From the NCBI GenBank assembly GCA_020310875.1, contig CM035423.1:120312650-120376649 (forward strand): 64,000 nt of DNA. The letters run 5' to 3'. Source of the stretch: Ceratopteris richardii. Its lineage: Eukaryota > Streptophyta > Polypodiopsida > Polypodiales > Pteridaceae. The notes beneath the pieces are model-generated. The model saw only the letters and a list, made by a program, of their open reading frames with translations, did not search any database and was not told the DNA's origin. Of the stretch, positions 9,931 to 21,294 are shown in pieces. Both the position numbers and the translations under genes were made by a program. The first letter of the stretch is position 1. Each line of letters opens with the position of its first letter.

Positions 9931-10417
9931 TTGTCACTTTGTTTTCCACATTCTAGATTAGATTTTCTTCATAAGAGTCAATTGTCCAAGTCTTTTATCC
10001 AAAAAACCCAAAAAAATTATAAAAACAACAAAATCATGGAACATGATGAGAACATTGAGCATGTGATTGAAACATCTCATTGTTTCTCTACTCTTGAGGA
10101 GTTAGAGTTATGTCTTCAACAAAATTCTAATTCCCATATTATTCTTCTTTCTTCCCTTGATGAGTATACTCTAATCCAAGAGTATGCTCTCAATGTTGAC
10201 AAGTGCTCAAAATTTAACCAAACACATGATGCCTTAGTTGAAACAAAGTACAAAACTGTAGAAAAAAAAATCAAACTCATAGCTCAACCATTACCTCAAG
10301 TAATGAAAAAATTATTGATGTGAAAAATGATCCAACTCTTCGGGATAAGAAAAACATAGGACATACATTCACGGATGAGACAATCAAACAGGTGAAAATT
10401 GGTAGAGATGATGACTT
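9931..10417 (+). pseudogene. Gypsy pol spacer between protease and reverse transcriptase, frameshifted
   Basis: A 130-codon frame (9931-10323) is followed by a phase change near 10305: the continuation NDPTLRDKKNIGHTFTDETIKQVKIG is in a different frame, and a second phase change near 10420 leads into the RT frame. The text reads as one diverged N-terminal extension of RT, so at least two indels are present. I assign no separate function. Confidence 0.6.
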
Positions 10418-11824
10418 TTGCCAGCAGAGAGAGATAAATTTGAGGGAGTCATACGTAGCCATGGAAAAGCCTTGACTATGTATCCTCATGAGATTGGTTG
10501 TGTAGATCCTAAGCTAGTTGCACCCATGATAATCTTTACTATTCCACATATTCCATGGAATCTTCGTCCTATACCTGTTCCAAAGGCTCACTTACCTGAG
10601 CTAATGAAACTACTTAAGGAGAAGATAAACATGAGAATTTTAGAGCCATCTTTTGCACCTTACTCAAACAGATGGTTCACTGTGCCTAAAAAGAATGGGA
10701 AACTACGTTTTATTCAAGATCTCCAACCCGTCAATAAAGTCACCATAAGGAATGTAGGAACAGGACCCATTGTAGATGAGTTTGCTGAATCATTTTCAGG
10801 ACATTCTATCTATTCAATGGGTAATCTATATTCTGGATATGACCAATTCCAATTAGCAATTGATAGTCGTGACATAACCACAATGAAAACTCCTTTAGGC
10901 TTAGTGCGAATGTGTACTTTACCTCAAGGACCGACTAATTCTGTGGCTCATATGATGAGTGCTATGAATATGGTCTTACATGACTTTATCCCTCATATAA
11001 CTATGCCATTCATTGATGATATTCCAATTAAAGGGAGTGAGGAACGTGTAAAGGACATTACTTTAGATTCATCGGGATGTCGTAAATTTGTTCTTGACCA
11101 TATCTCTGATTGTGAAAGAATATTTCAACGATTTGAAGAGGTAGGTCTCACATTTTCCATAGAGAAATCTGTTTTTGGTGTCAACGAGGTACTTATTGTT
11201 GGACATTTATGTGGCCATTATGGTCGAAAGCCATACCCACAAAAAGTTGATGCCATTAGCAAGATTTCTGAAACATGTAACAACGTGAGTGAGGTACATA
11301 GATTTCTTGGTGCTTGCATCTTTTATGTTATTTGGATCCCTCACTTTGCTCATGTTGCTGATTGTCTTTATGACTTGTTGAGGAAGAAACGAAAATTTAT
11401 TTGGACTGACAAACACACTCAAGCTATGCGTAAATTGAAGAAATTATTGCTTAAAGCTCCCATCCTTAAGCGTGTAGACTATTCTGCTAACAAACCTATT
11501 ATATTGACTGTTGATACTAGTCCTATTGGTATAGGTTGGGTCATAAGTCAAGATGATAGTGAAGGGAATAGATATGCAATTAGGTTTGGTGCCAAAATTC
11601 TACATGAAACACAACGAAAATATCCACAAATCAAACAAGAACTATGGGGTATGGTAACAGCTTTGAAAACAGACAAAGAATATTTCATTGGTGCAAATGT
11701 CAAAGTTGAGACTGATTGTTTGCCTCTCATTGGAATGATAGCCAATTGTTCATCTCCTGATATAGCCATGCTTAGATGGATCTCATATATTAAGTTCATA
11801 AATCCTGAGTTAGTTCATATTTGA
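10418..11824 (+). CDS. Gypsy reverse transcriptase-RNase H (broken at both ends)
   Basis: A 468-codon frame. RT: FAPYSNRWFTVPKKNGKLRF, LQPVNKVTIRN, YSGYDQFQLAI, CTLPQGPTNS and FIDDIPIKGS, where FIDD replaces the usual Y/F-x-DD catalytic box and keeps both aspartates. A connection domain (VHRFLGACIFY) and RNase H (ILTVDTSPIGIGWVIS, a TDC acidic motif, ELWGMV) follow. The enzyme would copy element RNA into DNA. A single TGA at 11822-11824 interrupts the RNase H end, after which the same phase continues with SVANMLSRARF. Its beginning is lost by a frameshift near 10420. Confidence 0.85.
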   Translation: MPAERDKFEGVIRSHGKALTMYPHEIGCVDPKLVAPMIIFTIPHIPWNLRPIPVPKAHLPELMKLLKEKINMRILEPSFAPYSNRWFTVPKKNGKLRFIQDLQPVNKVTIRNVGTGPIVDEFAESFSGHSIYSMGNLYSGYDQFQLAIDSRDITTMKTPLGLVRMCTLPQGPTNSVAHMMSAMNMVLHDFIPHITMPFIDDIPIKGSEERVKDITLDSSGCRKFVLDHISDCERIFQRFEEVGLTFSIEKSVFGVNEVLIVGHLCGHYGRKPYPQKVDAISKISETCNNVSEVHRFLGACIFYVIWIPHFAHVADCLYDLLRKKRKFIWTDKHTQAMRKLKKLLLKAPILKRVDYSANKPIILTVDTSPIGIGWVISQDDSEGNRYAIRFGAKILHETQRKYPQIKQELWGMVTALKTDKEYFIGANVKVETDCLPLIGMIANCSSPDIAMLRWISYIKFINPELVHI

Positions 11825-13292
11825 GGTAAGTCAAACTCAGTTGCTAATATGTTATCGAGAGCTAGGTTTGATGATGATCTTGAAAGTGATCTAATAAAGA
11901 ATGTGAATTTAGTTGACTATGTTCCACATATATATGAGTATGAGAAATTTCATGAGTCTGAGTACGAAGATGAATGGAGAGACATAGGAAAGTATCTCAG
12001 TACACTACAACCATTACCTAGCTGGACTACGAATAGATTCTGTAACATTAGGAAACGAGCTTATAACTTTTTCCTATGTAATGGTTATCTTTGGAGACAT
12101 GCTAAGGGTAAGGTTAAGAATCCACAACGAGTCCTGGGAAAACGAGGTCTTCAATTGCAAGTAATGAGGAAATGCATGAGACATTATGGGCCGGTCATAA
12201 AGGATTTTTTGGAACATATGAAAAAATTAGAAGTACCTATTATTGGCCTAGGATGTATGTTGACATTAGTAGCTATGTTTCTACATGTTCTACTTGTCAA
12301 CTTCATTCATCAGTCAAACATAGAGATCCGTTGCATCCTACTTATCCACCTTGTATTCACTACAAGTGGGTAGTAGATCTTGTAACTATGCCTAAAGGTA
12401 TTGACAAAATGCGTTACATTGTACTTGCAAGAGAAGATTTAACTAATCATGTAGAGGGATGTGCATTACGATCTAAGACCACTTACAATGTTTGCAAATT
12501 CTTGCTTGAAGATGTCATAAGTCGCTTTGGGTACATAGAGAAAGTAGTTGCCGATCGTGGAGAGTTAAATGCGAGAGAAGCTAAAGAGTTCTTTGAGCGT
12601 CACGGTATACGTTTGTCTCTCATTACTGCATATAATCCAGAGGCCAATGGTAAAATAGAGAGAGGGCATCCACCTATTGTGAAAGCCATATCTAAAGCAT
12701 GTAACGGTGACATCAAACAATGGCCTAAATTCTTACCTTTTGCACTTTGGGCAGATAGAATGACATGCACATGTACTACTGGATATATGCCTGCTGAACT
12801 CATGTACTGTCAAAAACCATTGTTTCCAATTCAGTCTCATATTTCTGCATGGTCAAATTTGCCTTGGTTTGAAAACATGTCTACTGATGATTTTTTGAGT
12901 TTGCGTATTAAACAGTTAGACAAGGTAAATTAAGACTTGATGATGCTGTTGAAAAATTAAGAGAATCTAGAATGAAGAACAAGCATTATTTTGATAAAAC
13001 TCATCGATTGCGTCCTAAGCCAATTGAAGTAGGAGATTGGGTGCTCATTTATGATAGTACATTTGACTCTCAATATGATGCACGCAAAAAGCTCACTCAA
13101 CGGTGGTTTGGGCCATACATTGTATCAAAAGTCAACAACAATGGTACGTATGCTCTTTGTGAATTAAATGGTGTTGCACTAAAAACTTTGATTGCAGGTA
13201 AAAGGATAAATCTATTCAAGAAACGTGATAATGACGAGTACATTTTGGATGAGGACATTGAAGAAGATGACAACAATGAGGCCGATTCATAA
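11825..13292 (+). pseudogene. Gypsy integrase and C-terminal domain, frameshifted
   Basis: Coding continues after the TGA in the same phase to about 12160, then shifts. The next frame (to 12933) carries the integrase zinc-binding region (Y-WPRM, CSTCQLH), a core with VVADRGELNAREAKEFF and AYNPEANGKIERGH (D and E of the DDE triad; the first D in VVDLVTMP), ending LRIKQLDK. A third frame (to 13292) holds a chromodomain-like or GPY/F C-terminal region: KPIEVGDWVLIYD and RWFGPYIVSKV. Breaks lie near 11822, 12160 and 12925, so no functional integrase can be made from this copy. Confidence 0.8.
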
Positions 13293-14526
13293 ACAGGAGT
13301 ATCCATGTTATAAAAAATAAAAATATAACAAAAAAAAAGGAAAAAAAATAAAAAAAACTTAGAAAAATATAATTAATTTTTCAAGTTCATGTTGCTTTGT
13401 TTTTTTTCAAGTTCATTCTATTTTTTTCCATGCTTGTTTCATGCATGTTTTTTTTTCAGTCTTTGCATTGCATTGCATATCCACATCACTTGAGTAAAAA
13501 AAAAGGGCAAATGATGATTTCTCTACTTGTGTAAAATTGTATCTTAAGTAGTAACTTATCTACTAAGGAATTGATTATAATCTAGGATTGTGGAAAGATA
13601 GGGCATGTAGATTTGGAGGTTTATTTTGGTGACATGACTTTCATATATAAACATGCATATGTATCCTATATCAAAAGCATAATTGTTGAAATCCTAGCTC
13701 CTGCTATTGCATGTTTCTACATCTTTAGTCCACCTCACGGCACTTGTATCGGAGTTTAAACGACTGTTCTCCGTCATCAAAAATGGTTGTACCTTGTATC
13801 GGGGTTTAATTTTTCCCCGTCATAAAAAAAAAAAAAAAGTTGCTACATGTTACCAAGAAGTTTACACTTTCTTCCACCCCAAAAAAGTGATCGTAACCAT
13901 AAAGTTGCCGAATCATCATCATCATCATCAAAAAAAAAAAGAAGAGCAAGCCAAAGGAGGATAAAGAGGCATAGTAGAATAAATCACGGGCTATATAGGC
14001 AGATTTATGCATTAGTGGAGTTTAGTTAGATTTCCTTGCATGTTATTAGAGAAAGAGCATATTCATATTTATGTAGGAAAGGAGTTGATCTAAAATAAGC
14101 TAAAGATGAAAGATGTCTCTTGAAAATCCTAAATCTTTGTTTATAATCATATTTAAGGTAGATTGCTTTATGAAAAAGGTACAAAATTTTCTTCAAGATG
14201 AGAGGAATTGATGCTTAAAACGGCTCAATACATCCACTTCCACTTCATACTGATGCTTCTTTTTTTTCTTTCTTGTTGCCAATGTTGCTTGTTCACTTGC
14301 ATATATGTTGCCTATTTGTTCATGCATATTCATGTTGCCTGTTTCAATTCTTTCTTTCATGCAAATTTTGCTTCATGTCACGTTACCTACTGATTCATGC
14401 ATATAATCAATTTTCCTTCCATGTTTCTTATGTTGCCTATAAAAGAATTTGATGCTTGGAACATTTTGTTTTTCACAGATGCTAGAGTGGCACTTCTGGA
14501 GGAATCGCACGTTTAGTGGGGGCGAA
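13293..14526 (+). other. Gypsy 3' untranslated segment before the 3' LTR
   Basis: About 1.2 kb with no credible protein. It has A- and T-runs (13320-13460), a pair of imperfect repeats TTGTATCGG-(A/G)-GTTTAA...CCGTCAT (13744-13780 and 13794-13823), a CAT repeat at 13915-13930, and a run of GTTGCCT/GTTGCTT motifs at 14270-14440. It ends in GTTTAGTGGGGGCGAA (14511-14526), a likely polypurine tract for plus-strand priming. Confidence 0.55.
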
Positions 14527-16660
14527 TGTCGTCGAGATTTTCTCTCCTCTCTCACTTATGAAGGCCTACAAAAAACATGTTTGGTGAAGGTAGCCGGAAT
14601 TCCCCGAGAAGTCCAGGATGCATCAAGGATGTCAAAGGAAGCTCACATACAAAGTTTCAAAGAAATCAAGAAAGTCCATGGTAGTGGTCAAAGCTGGTCA
14701 AAGTTGGGAAATTAGGGCAAAAATTTCATTGTCACCAAATTAGATGAAAATCCATATACTTGTAAAGATTGTCAAAGGCAGTCTATAGCCCAAATTTCAG
14801 CAGAAAATGGATTTTGTAGCACATTGATATGCTATGTTCATTTTGTAAAAATGTAATTTTTCTAGTTTGACCCTACAAATTCTTGTATAGAAATTTATGT
14901 TAGCCATATGGTTTGGCATGTATAAAGATCATATGTGGCTACATATTTGTACAAATTTTCAAGGCCATCAGAGCTTCCTAGAGACCTTAATGCCACCTTG
15001 CAAGCTTCCAAATGTAGTCAAACTTGTTCAAGGGAGATTCAGATGGGAGTTATTTCTGCATATTCCTGAAGGAGATCTTTGGAAACATAGTCCTACAAAG
15101 TTTCATCTTCATCAAAGCCTATTTGGAGGGTCAAAGAGCACAAAGTCCAGTTTTCAGGATCACCGTAGTTTTCTAGTTTAAGCAAATTGAAGGGTTGAAG
15201 GGCCACCACATGGCGAAAGCTGATTGAGCCATGTTGTACGATCAAGATGAGCTCATATTCAAGGGTGGAGATGCACTTATGCTTAAAGCAAGGAGGATCC
15301 ACGAGTTTTTCCATAAAAGAAGATAATTTTTGACAATCAAAGATCAATAATGCAGCTTTTCTCCAAAAATAGTGGCTTATCTTATCCGAGTTGATGTCAG
15401 CACTGATCCGACGGTCCAGATCATCCCCAGATCCAATGGTGGAGAATGAGGGCGCCTAAATTTCACTCCTTTACACTAGATTTGATAGAAAGAACAATTC
15501 CAAGCCATTGATTTGATTAATCAAATGGTTGTAATCAAAAGTAGTGATCCTAGAGTTGAGAGTTGATTTCTCTAGATCTAAGGGCCCAAATTCATTCAAA
15601 AAACTATATAAACCCCCCTCCAAACTCCTAGAGCATCATTGTTAGGCATCCATAGGGCTCATGCTAGCTTACGATTTCCTTGAGACGATCACCCTCGGTT
15701 GAGCGAGTGAGGATCCAAGGTGAGCTAGTATGAGTATAGAACCTAGTTTCAAATTTAAGTTAGAATTCCAATCTAGGATAGGCTCTTGAAACCAGCATCT
15801 CTATCTTGACTCACCCTCGGTGGAGCGTGTGAGTGAGTTAGAGCTGATTTTAATGAGTCTTAGACTTTTTTAGTTAGACGTTACGAGCCTAGACAGACAT
15901 AGGGTCACTGGAGTGGAACTCACCTTCTTACGTGTGACATTCGGTTGAACTGTCATGGTTTGAGGGTCGGAACCACCTTTGATCAGTAGACTGCCTAGCT
16001 TGACGTACCACGACAATCTTATACATGTATCTTAATTCCAATCCTTTTAATTCATGTCACTTGTCACTTGTCTCTTGTCTCCTCTCTCAGTCTCTTAAGT
16101 ATTTTTACATGTCTTCTATTTCTTCTATGTGTGAGAAGGCTCCGCAGTATTGCGTTGAACCAGTGAGGATGTTTCTTTGAGCTTGTGAGTAAACTCTATT
16201 ATCATAATTCACTTGCATGCATATAAACCATACATACCCATACATATTGATTAGTTTCTGAAAGTGTATAAGAAGCTCCAATATTGGACCATTCTTCCTT
16301 TCGAAACTGGTTTATGTGTAAGGATTCCATCTATTCACGTCATGCATACATATCATCCAAAGAAGACTATGCATATGAATTAGAATTAGGAAGTGTTTAA
16401 GAAGCTCCTTCAATGGACCATTCTTCCTTCCAAATTTGATTCGTGTGTATGGTTCTCTTTCATTCTTATCATTCATGTTCATAAATCTAAATTGCACTCC
16501 TACTTTCCCATTCCCATAATCATTTCAACATCTCTCTCTTCTCCATACTCAACATTAATTTCACTTTCATGTCCTTAAACCATCCAACATTCATTAGCTT
16601 CATACACCCTGTGTGTGCCACGACCGGACCCGATCCACCCGGATTGCGATCACCTCCACA
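14527..16660 (+). repeat. Gypsy element 3' LTR (about 2134 bp)
   Basis: The right end (CTCCACA at 16660) is fixed by the paired 5' LTR. The left end is inferred from TGTCGTCG directly after a G-rich polypurine tract, giving TG...CA termini. The TATATAAA box of the 5' LTR is repeated at 15605-15612. The element abuts a TG/TATG microsatellite on its right. The left boundary cannot be checked because the matching part of the 5' LTR is outside the window. Confidence 0.75.
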
Positions 16661-17090
16661 ACGTATGTATGTATGTATGCATGTATGTGTGTATGTATGT
16701 GTATGTATGTGTATGTATTTGTACGTATTTGTGTGTATTTATATATGTGCGTATGCATGTTTGTATGCATATCACTATATGTATGTGTGTATATATGTGT
16801 ATGTGTGTGTATATGTGTATGTATTTGTGTGCATGTGTATGTATGTGTATGTGTCTATGTTTGTGTATGTATACATGTGTGTATGTCTATGTGTATGTGT
16901 GTGTGTGTATTTATGTTTATGTATGTGTGTATGTTACTGAACGTGTGTGTGTGTACGTGTATGTGTGTGTATGTGTATGTGTGTGTATGTGTATGTGTGT
17001 GTATGTGTATGTGTGTGTATTTATGTGTATGTGTGCATCCTTGAGTGTGTGTATATGGTTATGTGCTTGCATTGCTCTTGCTTTGTGTGT
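16661..17090. repeat. TG/TATG microsatellite, copy 1
   Basis: About 430 bp of alternating (TG)n, (TATG)n and (TGTATG)n with few interruptions, directly against the Gypsy LTR end. The apparent long ORFs on both strands (Cys-Val-Tyr-Met and His-Thr-Ile repeats) are artefacts of the repeat. Alternating purine-pyrimidine DNA of this kind is prone to slippage and to non-B structure. Confidence 0.9.
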
Positions 17091-17444
17091 GTCTTCTTGT
17101 CTTGCTCGTGCTCTATATGTATCTCTCACTCCTGATCCCCACACAAATGATAAGAGAAATCAAATTTTCCTTTTGCAATAATAGGATGTCACTTATGTGA
17201 TTCTTTTTCATCATAGTCAATCTTCCAAAGTTGCTAAGAGCATCGCTATCCTACAAAGCTTTTAGTGACATTAGTTATGTGCTTGGCATTAGTGATGCTA
17301 ATCATCACTTATGCAAGAACCACTTTTCTTTTTGTCTTTTGGGAACATCACTTATGTGATGCTTGCTAAAAACAATGTCCCTTAAGTGATGCTCCTTAAT
17401 TTGTTTTAATCCGAGATGTGGTTATGCCCCCTTTTTTCTTGTAG
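17091..17444 (+). repeat. Unit 1: unclassified repeat between microsatellite and Copia tail
   Basis: Matches 23225-23580 with only small changes. It contains several near-palindromic ATCACTTATGTGAT-like motifs (near 17190, 17347 and 17380), for example CATCACTTATGTGATG with 6-bp arms. I see no coding. Because it always sits between the microsatellite and the Copia RNase H remnant, it belongs to the duplicated unit; its origin is unknown. Confidence 0.6.
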
Positions 17445-17870
17445 TTTGATTCTACATTGGAGATATGCTAGTATGATGGAGTTCAAAGAAGCAACACATA
17501 GTTGTGTTATCATCCATGGAAGTTGAGTATAATAGCATGGTAGAGAAGCAAAAGAAGTCATATGGATAAAGAATTTAATGAGGAGTCTTTGATTTGAGCA
17601 AGGTGTTCCAATCATACATGGTGATGAAATGAGTTTGCTTTATTTGGCAACTAACCCTGTTTTCCATGCCAAGACTAAACACATTGAGATTCAATATCAG
17701 TTTCTAAGAGAAAAGGTAGTTAAAGGGTTTGAATTCATGTACACTCCAACAAAAGAATAGGTAGCAGATATGCTAGCAAAGACTTTAGATGGACCTGAGC
17801 CATAGATATTCAATGAGATGGCAAGAATAATAAAGAAGAACATAATCACAATGAGTGATTGAGGGGGATT
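17445..17870 (+). pseudogene. Decayed Copia RNase H C-terminus, unit 1
   Basis: Recognisable RNase H end: LYLATNPVFHAKTKHIEIQ, then MYTPTKE, a stop, VADMLAKTLDG, and a final stop before the polypurine tract TTGAGGGGGATT. In-frame stops and a missing catalytic part make it a dead fragment. It matches unit 2 (23581-24009) and the ends of Copia A, B and D. Confidence 0.8.
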
Positions 17871-18013
17871 TGTTGGTGTAGACCTACCATAAATTGACCT
17901 TTATGAAGACCAATGAAGTCAATAAAATATATGGATAAATTCCAACAGAATGTTTTCTTGTAGATGAGTGTGTATGAGAAGCAAGCATGCATATGAGTGT
18001 GTGTTCTCATGAA
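17871..18013 (+). repeat. Truncated Copia 3' LTR, unit 1
   Basis: Starts TGTTGGTGTAGAC directly after the polypurine tract and follows unit 2 to about 17970. It then leaves that alignment in a short junction (17970-18013, with ATGAGAA...TTCTCAT and GAGTGTGT repeats) and joins the LTR end of the coding-free element. The junction looks like a deletion or recombination breakpoint. Confidence 0.65.
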
Positions 18014-18056
18014 CTTGGACCTGTGGTATTAGTTATGGGCCTACTAAATTTCCAAC
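18014..18056 (+). repeat. Residual 5' LTR end of the coding-free element
   Basis: CTTGGACCTGTGGTATTAG through TTTCCAACT matches the last 43 bp of the LTR at 21295-22693, with the terminal CA changed to CT. It is followed three bases later by the PBS TGGTATCAAAGC (18060-18071), one mismatch from the initiator-Met PBS. The rest of this LTR has been lost. Confidence 0.7.
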
Positions 18057-21000
18057 TTTTGGTATCAAAGCATCCAGACTTCCAGGTTCACACGTTCCCA
18101 AAACTCCAAGTTTAGAGCATATGATTTAAGAGCATCTTCTAATATTTGACATTTGACATACACACTTAATCTAAATGATTAGAGATTTTAGAATTAGACA
18201 ATTCAATCACATGTTTATTCATCAGTGTGGAGTATGAAGTTGATCATCTGCTAGTTTTCAAATAGTTTTGAAGAGTAAAGATACTTTGTAGAAGTATTAT
18301 ATGAAGACCAAGACTTGATGAAGAGAAGGCTACTTCAGATCCAAGGAAAAATAATGGTTTGGAGAAGATGAAGGAACTAGATCAACATCAAACCATAGGT
18401 ATTAGTTTTATCAGATTATCATTTACATGTCATATCTTAGAAGAGTAGTTATGAAGAGATTTGAAGGATTGGAGAAGTGCTTTCAAACACTTTCATTCTT
18501 TGAAAGTATAAGCATTAGCTACATCAAAACAGTTTTGATAGATCTCTTTCATGGCAAGAAAGCTTATCTAACAAGACAAATTTGGAGATGGGATGTGTTT
18601 TGTTTTTAGCCAATCTTGTGTTGTAAGTTGGTTGGATATTCAGGTATAGAATTTGATCTCGGTATCTAGAGACGTAATTCAACACTTAGCCAAAAGGTTG
18701 ATGAATTTAGTCATATCAATCACATTTGAAGCAGCATTTTGATTCAGAGATATGAGGAGATGGTAAAACATGATTCTATATTCACTTCCATTTATATACC
18801 ATGTGTGTTTTGTCTCTTACTCTTAGCACTAAAGAAAGAGAAAAATTCATTTGAAGAAGTTAAGAGTGCTTGCTACTTCAAGATGAAGAGAACAAAAGGT
18901 AAGGAAGAGAAGTTTAAAGATGTTGATATTATCATCGGGTGGAAGAAAGATGCAGAAAAAGAAAGTCCAACAATTCTAAAGGGAAAGTAAGACTTCATTT
19001 TTGCTCTTACATTTTCCATATACTTTTCCTAATTTTATCCTCTACATCCAAAGACAAGTGTACGAGAACATCTTGTGTGTATGAAGAAGCAATTTCTTGT
19101 TTTGCATGATACTTGGTCATGTTTTAGTAAATTTTGACAAAGACTTGCATTGAGAGAAAGAAATGCAGCTTACATGTTTTGACTCATATGTGTATGAGTT
19201 ATGTATAAGTTGAAGATTTTGACTAGGCATATATTTGTTCCCTCAAAAGAATTCTTGGAGTGTCAATTCAGAGCTATTTTGTATATGACAAGTTGCACAG
19301 ATTCTTCTTGACCTAACTCTTGAGGTAATAGAGTATTTGTTGCAACAATGTTGGAGACTTGGAGAGAGGATTTATGTTTGGAAAAGTTACCTCATATTCA
19401 GAAATTTTTAGAAAACTTTAGAAAACTCAGATTTGTGGATGTACAAGTCAATGGAGAATCTACTTTCTATATTTGTCTTGATTTTTGGATACATGCTTGT
19501 ATTAAAAATCAAGATAAATATAGAAAGTAGACAATGTTGGAGACTTGGAGAGAGGATTTATGTTTGGAAAAGTTACCTCATATTCAGAAATTTTTAGAAA
19601 ACTTTAGAAAACTCAGATTCGTGGATGTACAAGTCAATGGAGAATCTACTTTCTATATTTGTCTTGATTTTTGGATACATGCTTGTATTCAAAAAGGTGT
19701 TCCATCACATCCAATTACTTGATTGAGAAGTGGAGTTAGCCAAAGAGAGTCAAGTAGATACTTTCACATTTCATCCGGGTAGAATATGAAGATATGAAGT
19801 ATCAACTTGCAACTTTTGAAGTTCTCAAGGTGAGAGTTTGGCCACTTATGTTCCAGTACGAAGTTGCAGATTCTTGGGAAGGATTTGCTTGAAGAAAAGT
19901 TTTAGATCTTTCTAAGAAGCATGAACACTTAGAGACATTCAGGTAGCAAATCAAACATTCAGTCATGAAGGTTTGATGAGAGAAATTTATATACAGGTAT
20001 TTTGTTGGTGAGATCTTGATAGGATCTAGATAGATCTTAAAGATCTTGAGTATTTATGATTCAAATGTCTATTCTTTGTTTGAAAAGTTCTTAGCATTGG
20101 AAGAAGTAAGTCAAAGATTCAGATTCTATTAGATTTGTATTGCAAAGAAATAGAAGAGAATATTTGTTATGTTACAGAAGATTATGGATCCTAAAATGCT
20201 TTCAGTAAGGTTTTTGTTTTGTTAGGATCAGCTAACCTTATCGTATAATATGGGAAGCTCAAGAGTAACAGTGAAAGCTATTAGCAATTGCAGTGCTAAT
20301 AAGAAGGGTTCAGAGATTTTGTTTCAGACACAGGTATTGATCACTGAAGATCAGATTGATTGAAAGCAGGAAGACGTCCTAGATTTCATAAAGTCTGATA
20401 GAATTTGAAGAATTATCGATACTAGTGTTAAATCATCTAGGTGGGTGATGAAACATGAAGACTTATTTTTAGCCATATGCGAAAGAATACAGAATCATAC
20501 CTATAAGTATTCTAGGTAATTCTATATTTCCTTTATCAGTTTCTCTTTATGTTCTAGCTTTGAAAGAAGCAGGAAGAAGGAGAATGTCTAGAGAAAGTTC
20601 CTGTTAGGGTTTCCATGTTCAAGAGAAGGTTCCAGAATTCTATTGAAGAGAACTTTGATATTTCAAAAAGCTATGTTTTAGAGGTGCGCACATATATGTT
20701 TATACCAATTTCTGAAGGAAAGAGGTATGAAGGACTAACAGGTATGAACAAGGATGAAGACATGATGACATCATAGATTTTTTGGTGAGCCTCATGAGTT
20801 TAGTTGAGTTGAGTACATTCAGAGATGAACGAGCAGTGTTCATAATACACTTAGTTGTGAGTTGTGAGTCACAAGTCCCAGGATTTAGTTCTTGATTTTG
20901 TTTAGTGTTACATGACACATCAAAAATACGTTGAGAGACCTTTCATAAGGTAAATGCAAGTATGAGGATCCTAGTATGTGTTTTCAGGTTTGAGAAGATA

Positions 21001-21294
21001 GGAAATAGCAGGTTCAGAGTCAGTACATGCTATATTTGTTATCAAGCAAGTGATTGCTTGATGAGCTCACTATTGGATATCTACTTTGCATATTTTCTCA
21101 CGTATTATGGTTCATATTCAGCAAGTTCAAGATTTTTGAAGTTTGAAGAAAAGTCGAATTCAATTTTGAAGAAAACTTTTGAAGAAAAGATTTGGAGTCA
21201 ATTTGGGTACCAATTTGAAGCTTATGAAAGTTTGTTGATGAATGAAGTTACATGTTGACTTCATTTTGTACCAATATGACATTGCAGGGGGGAT
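18057..21294 (+). mobile_element. Interior of a non-coding LTR element (LARD-like), about 3.2 kb
   Basis: The interior runs from the PBS at 18060-18071 to the polypurine tract GCAGGGGGGA just before 21295. I find no gag, protease, integrase, RT or RNase H motif in any frame; the longest frames are under 100 codons and resemble nothing I recognise. PBS, PPT and LTR with no coding is the definition of a large retrotransposon derivative (LARD), which must use another element's enzymes. An extremely decayed autonomous element is the alternative. It contains the duplication and fold-back at 19345-19689. Confidence 0.65.
19345..19689 (+). repeat. Tandem duplication with fold-back at the junction
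   Basis: Bases 19345-19503 are repeated at 19531-19689 with one difference seen. Between them lies 19504-19530, the reverse complement of 19460-19486 (26 of 27 bases). The loop of the resulting hairpin contains ATACATGCTTGTAT, itself self-complementary. This is best explained by polymerase turn-back followed by a second jump. Confidence 0.85.

Noticed and set aside
16569..17181. Cys/Val/Tyr/Met-rich ORFs in the first microsatellite
   Set aside because: Direct translation of TG/TATG repeats; overlapping frames on both strands look alike.
19348..19722. Two nearly identical 60-codon ORFs as a duplicated gene
   Set aside because: They are the tandem duplication in the non-coding element; no domain and no coding signal.
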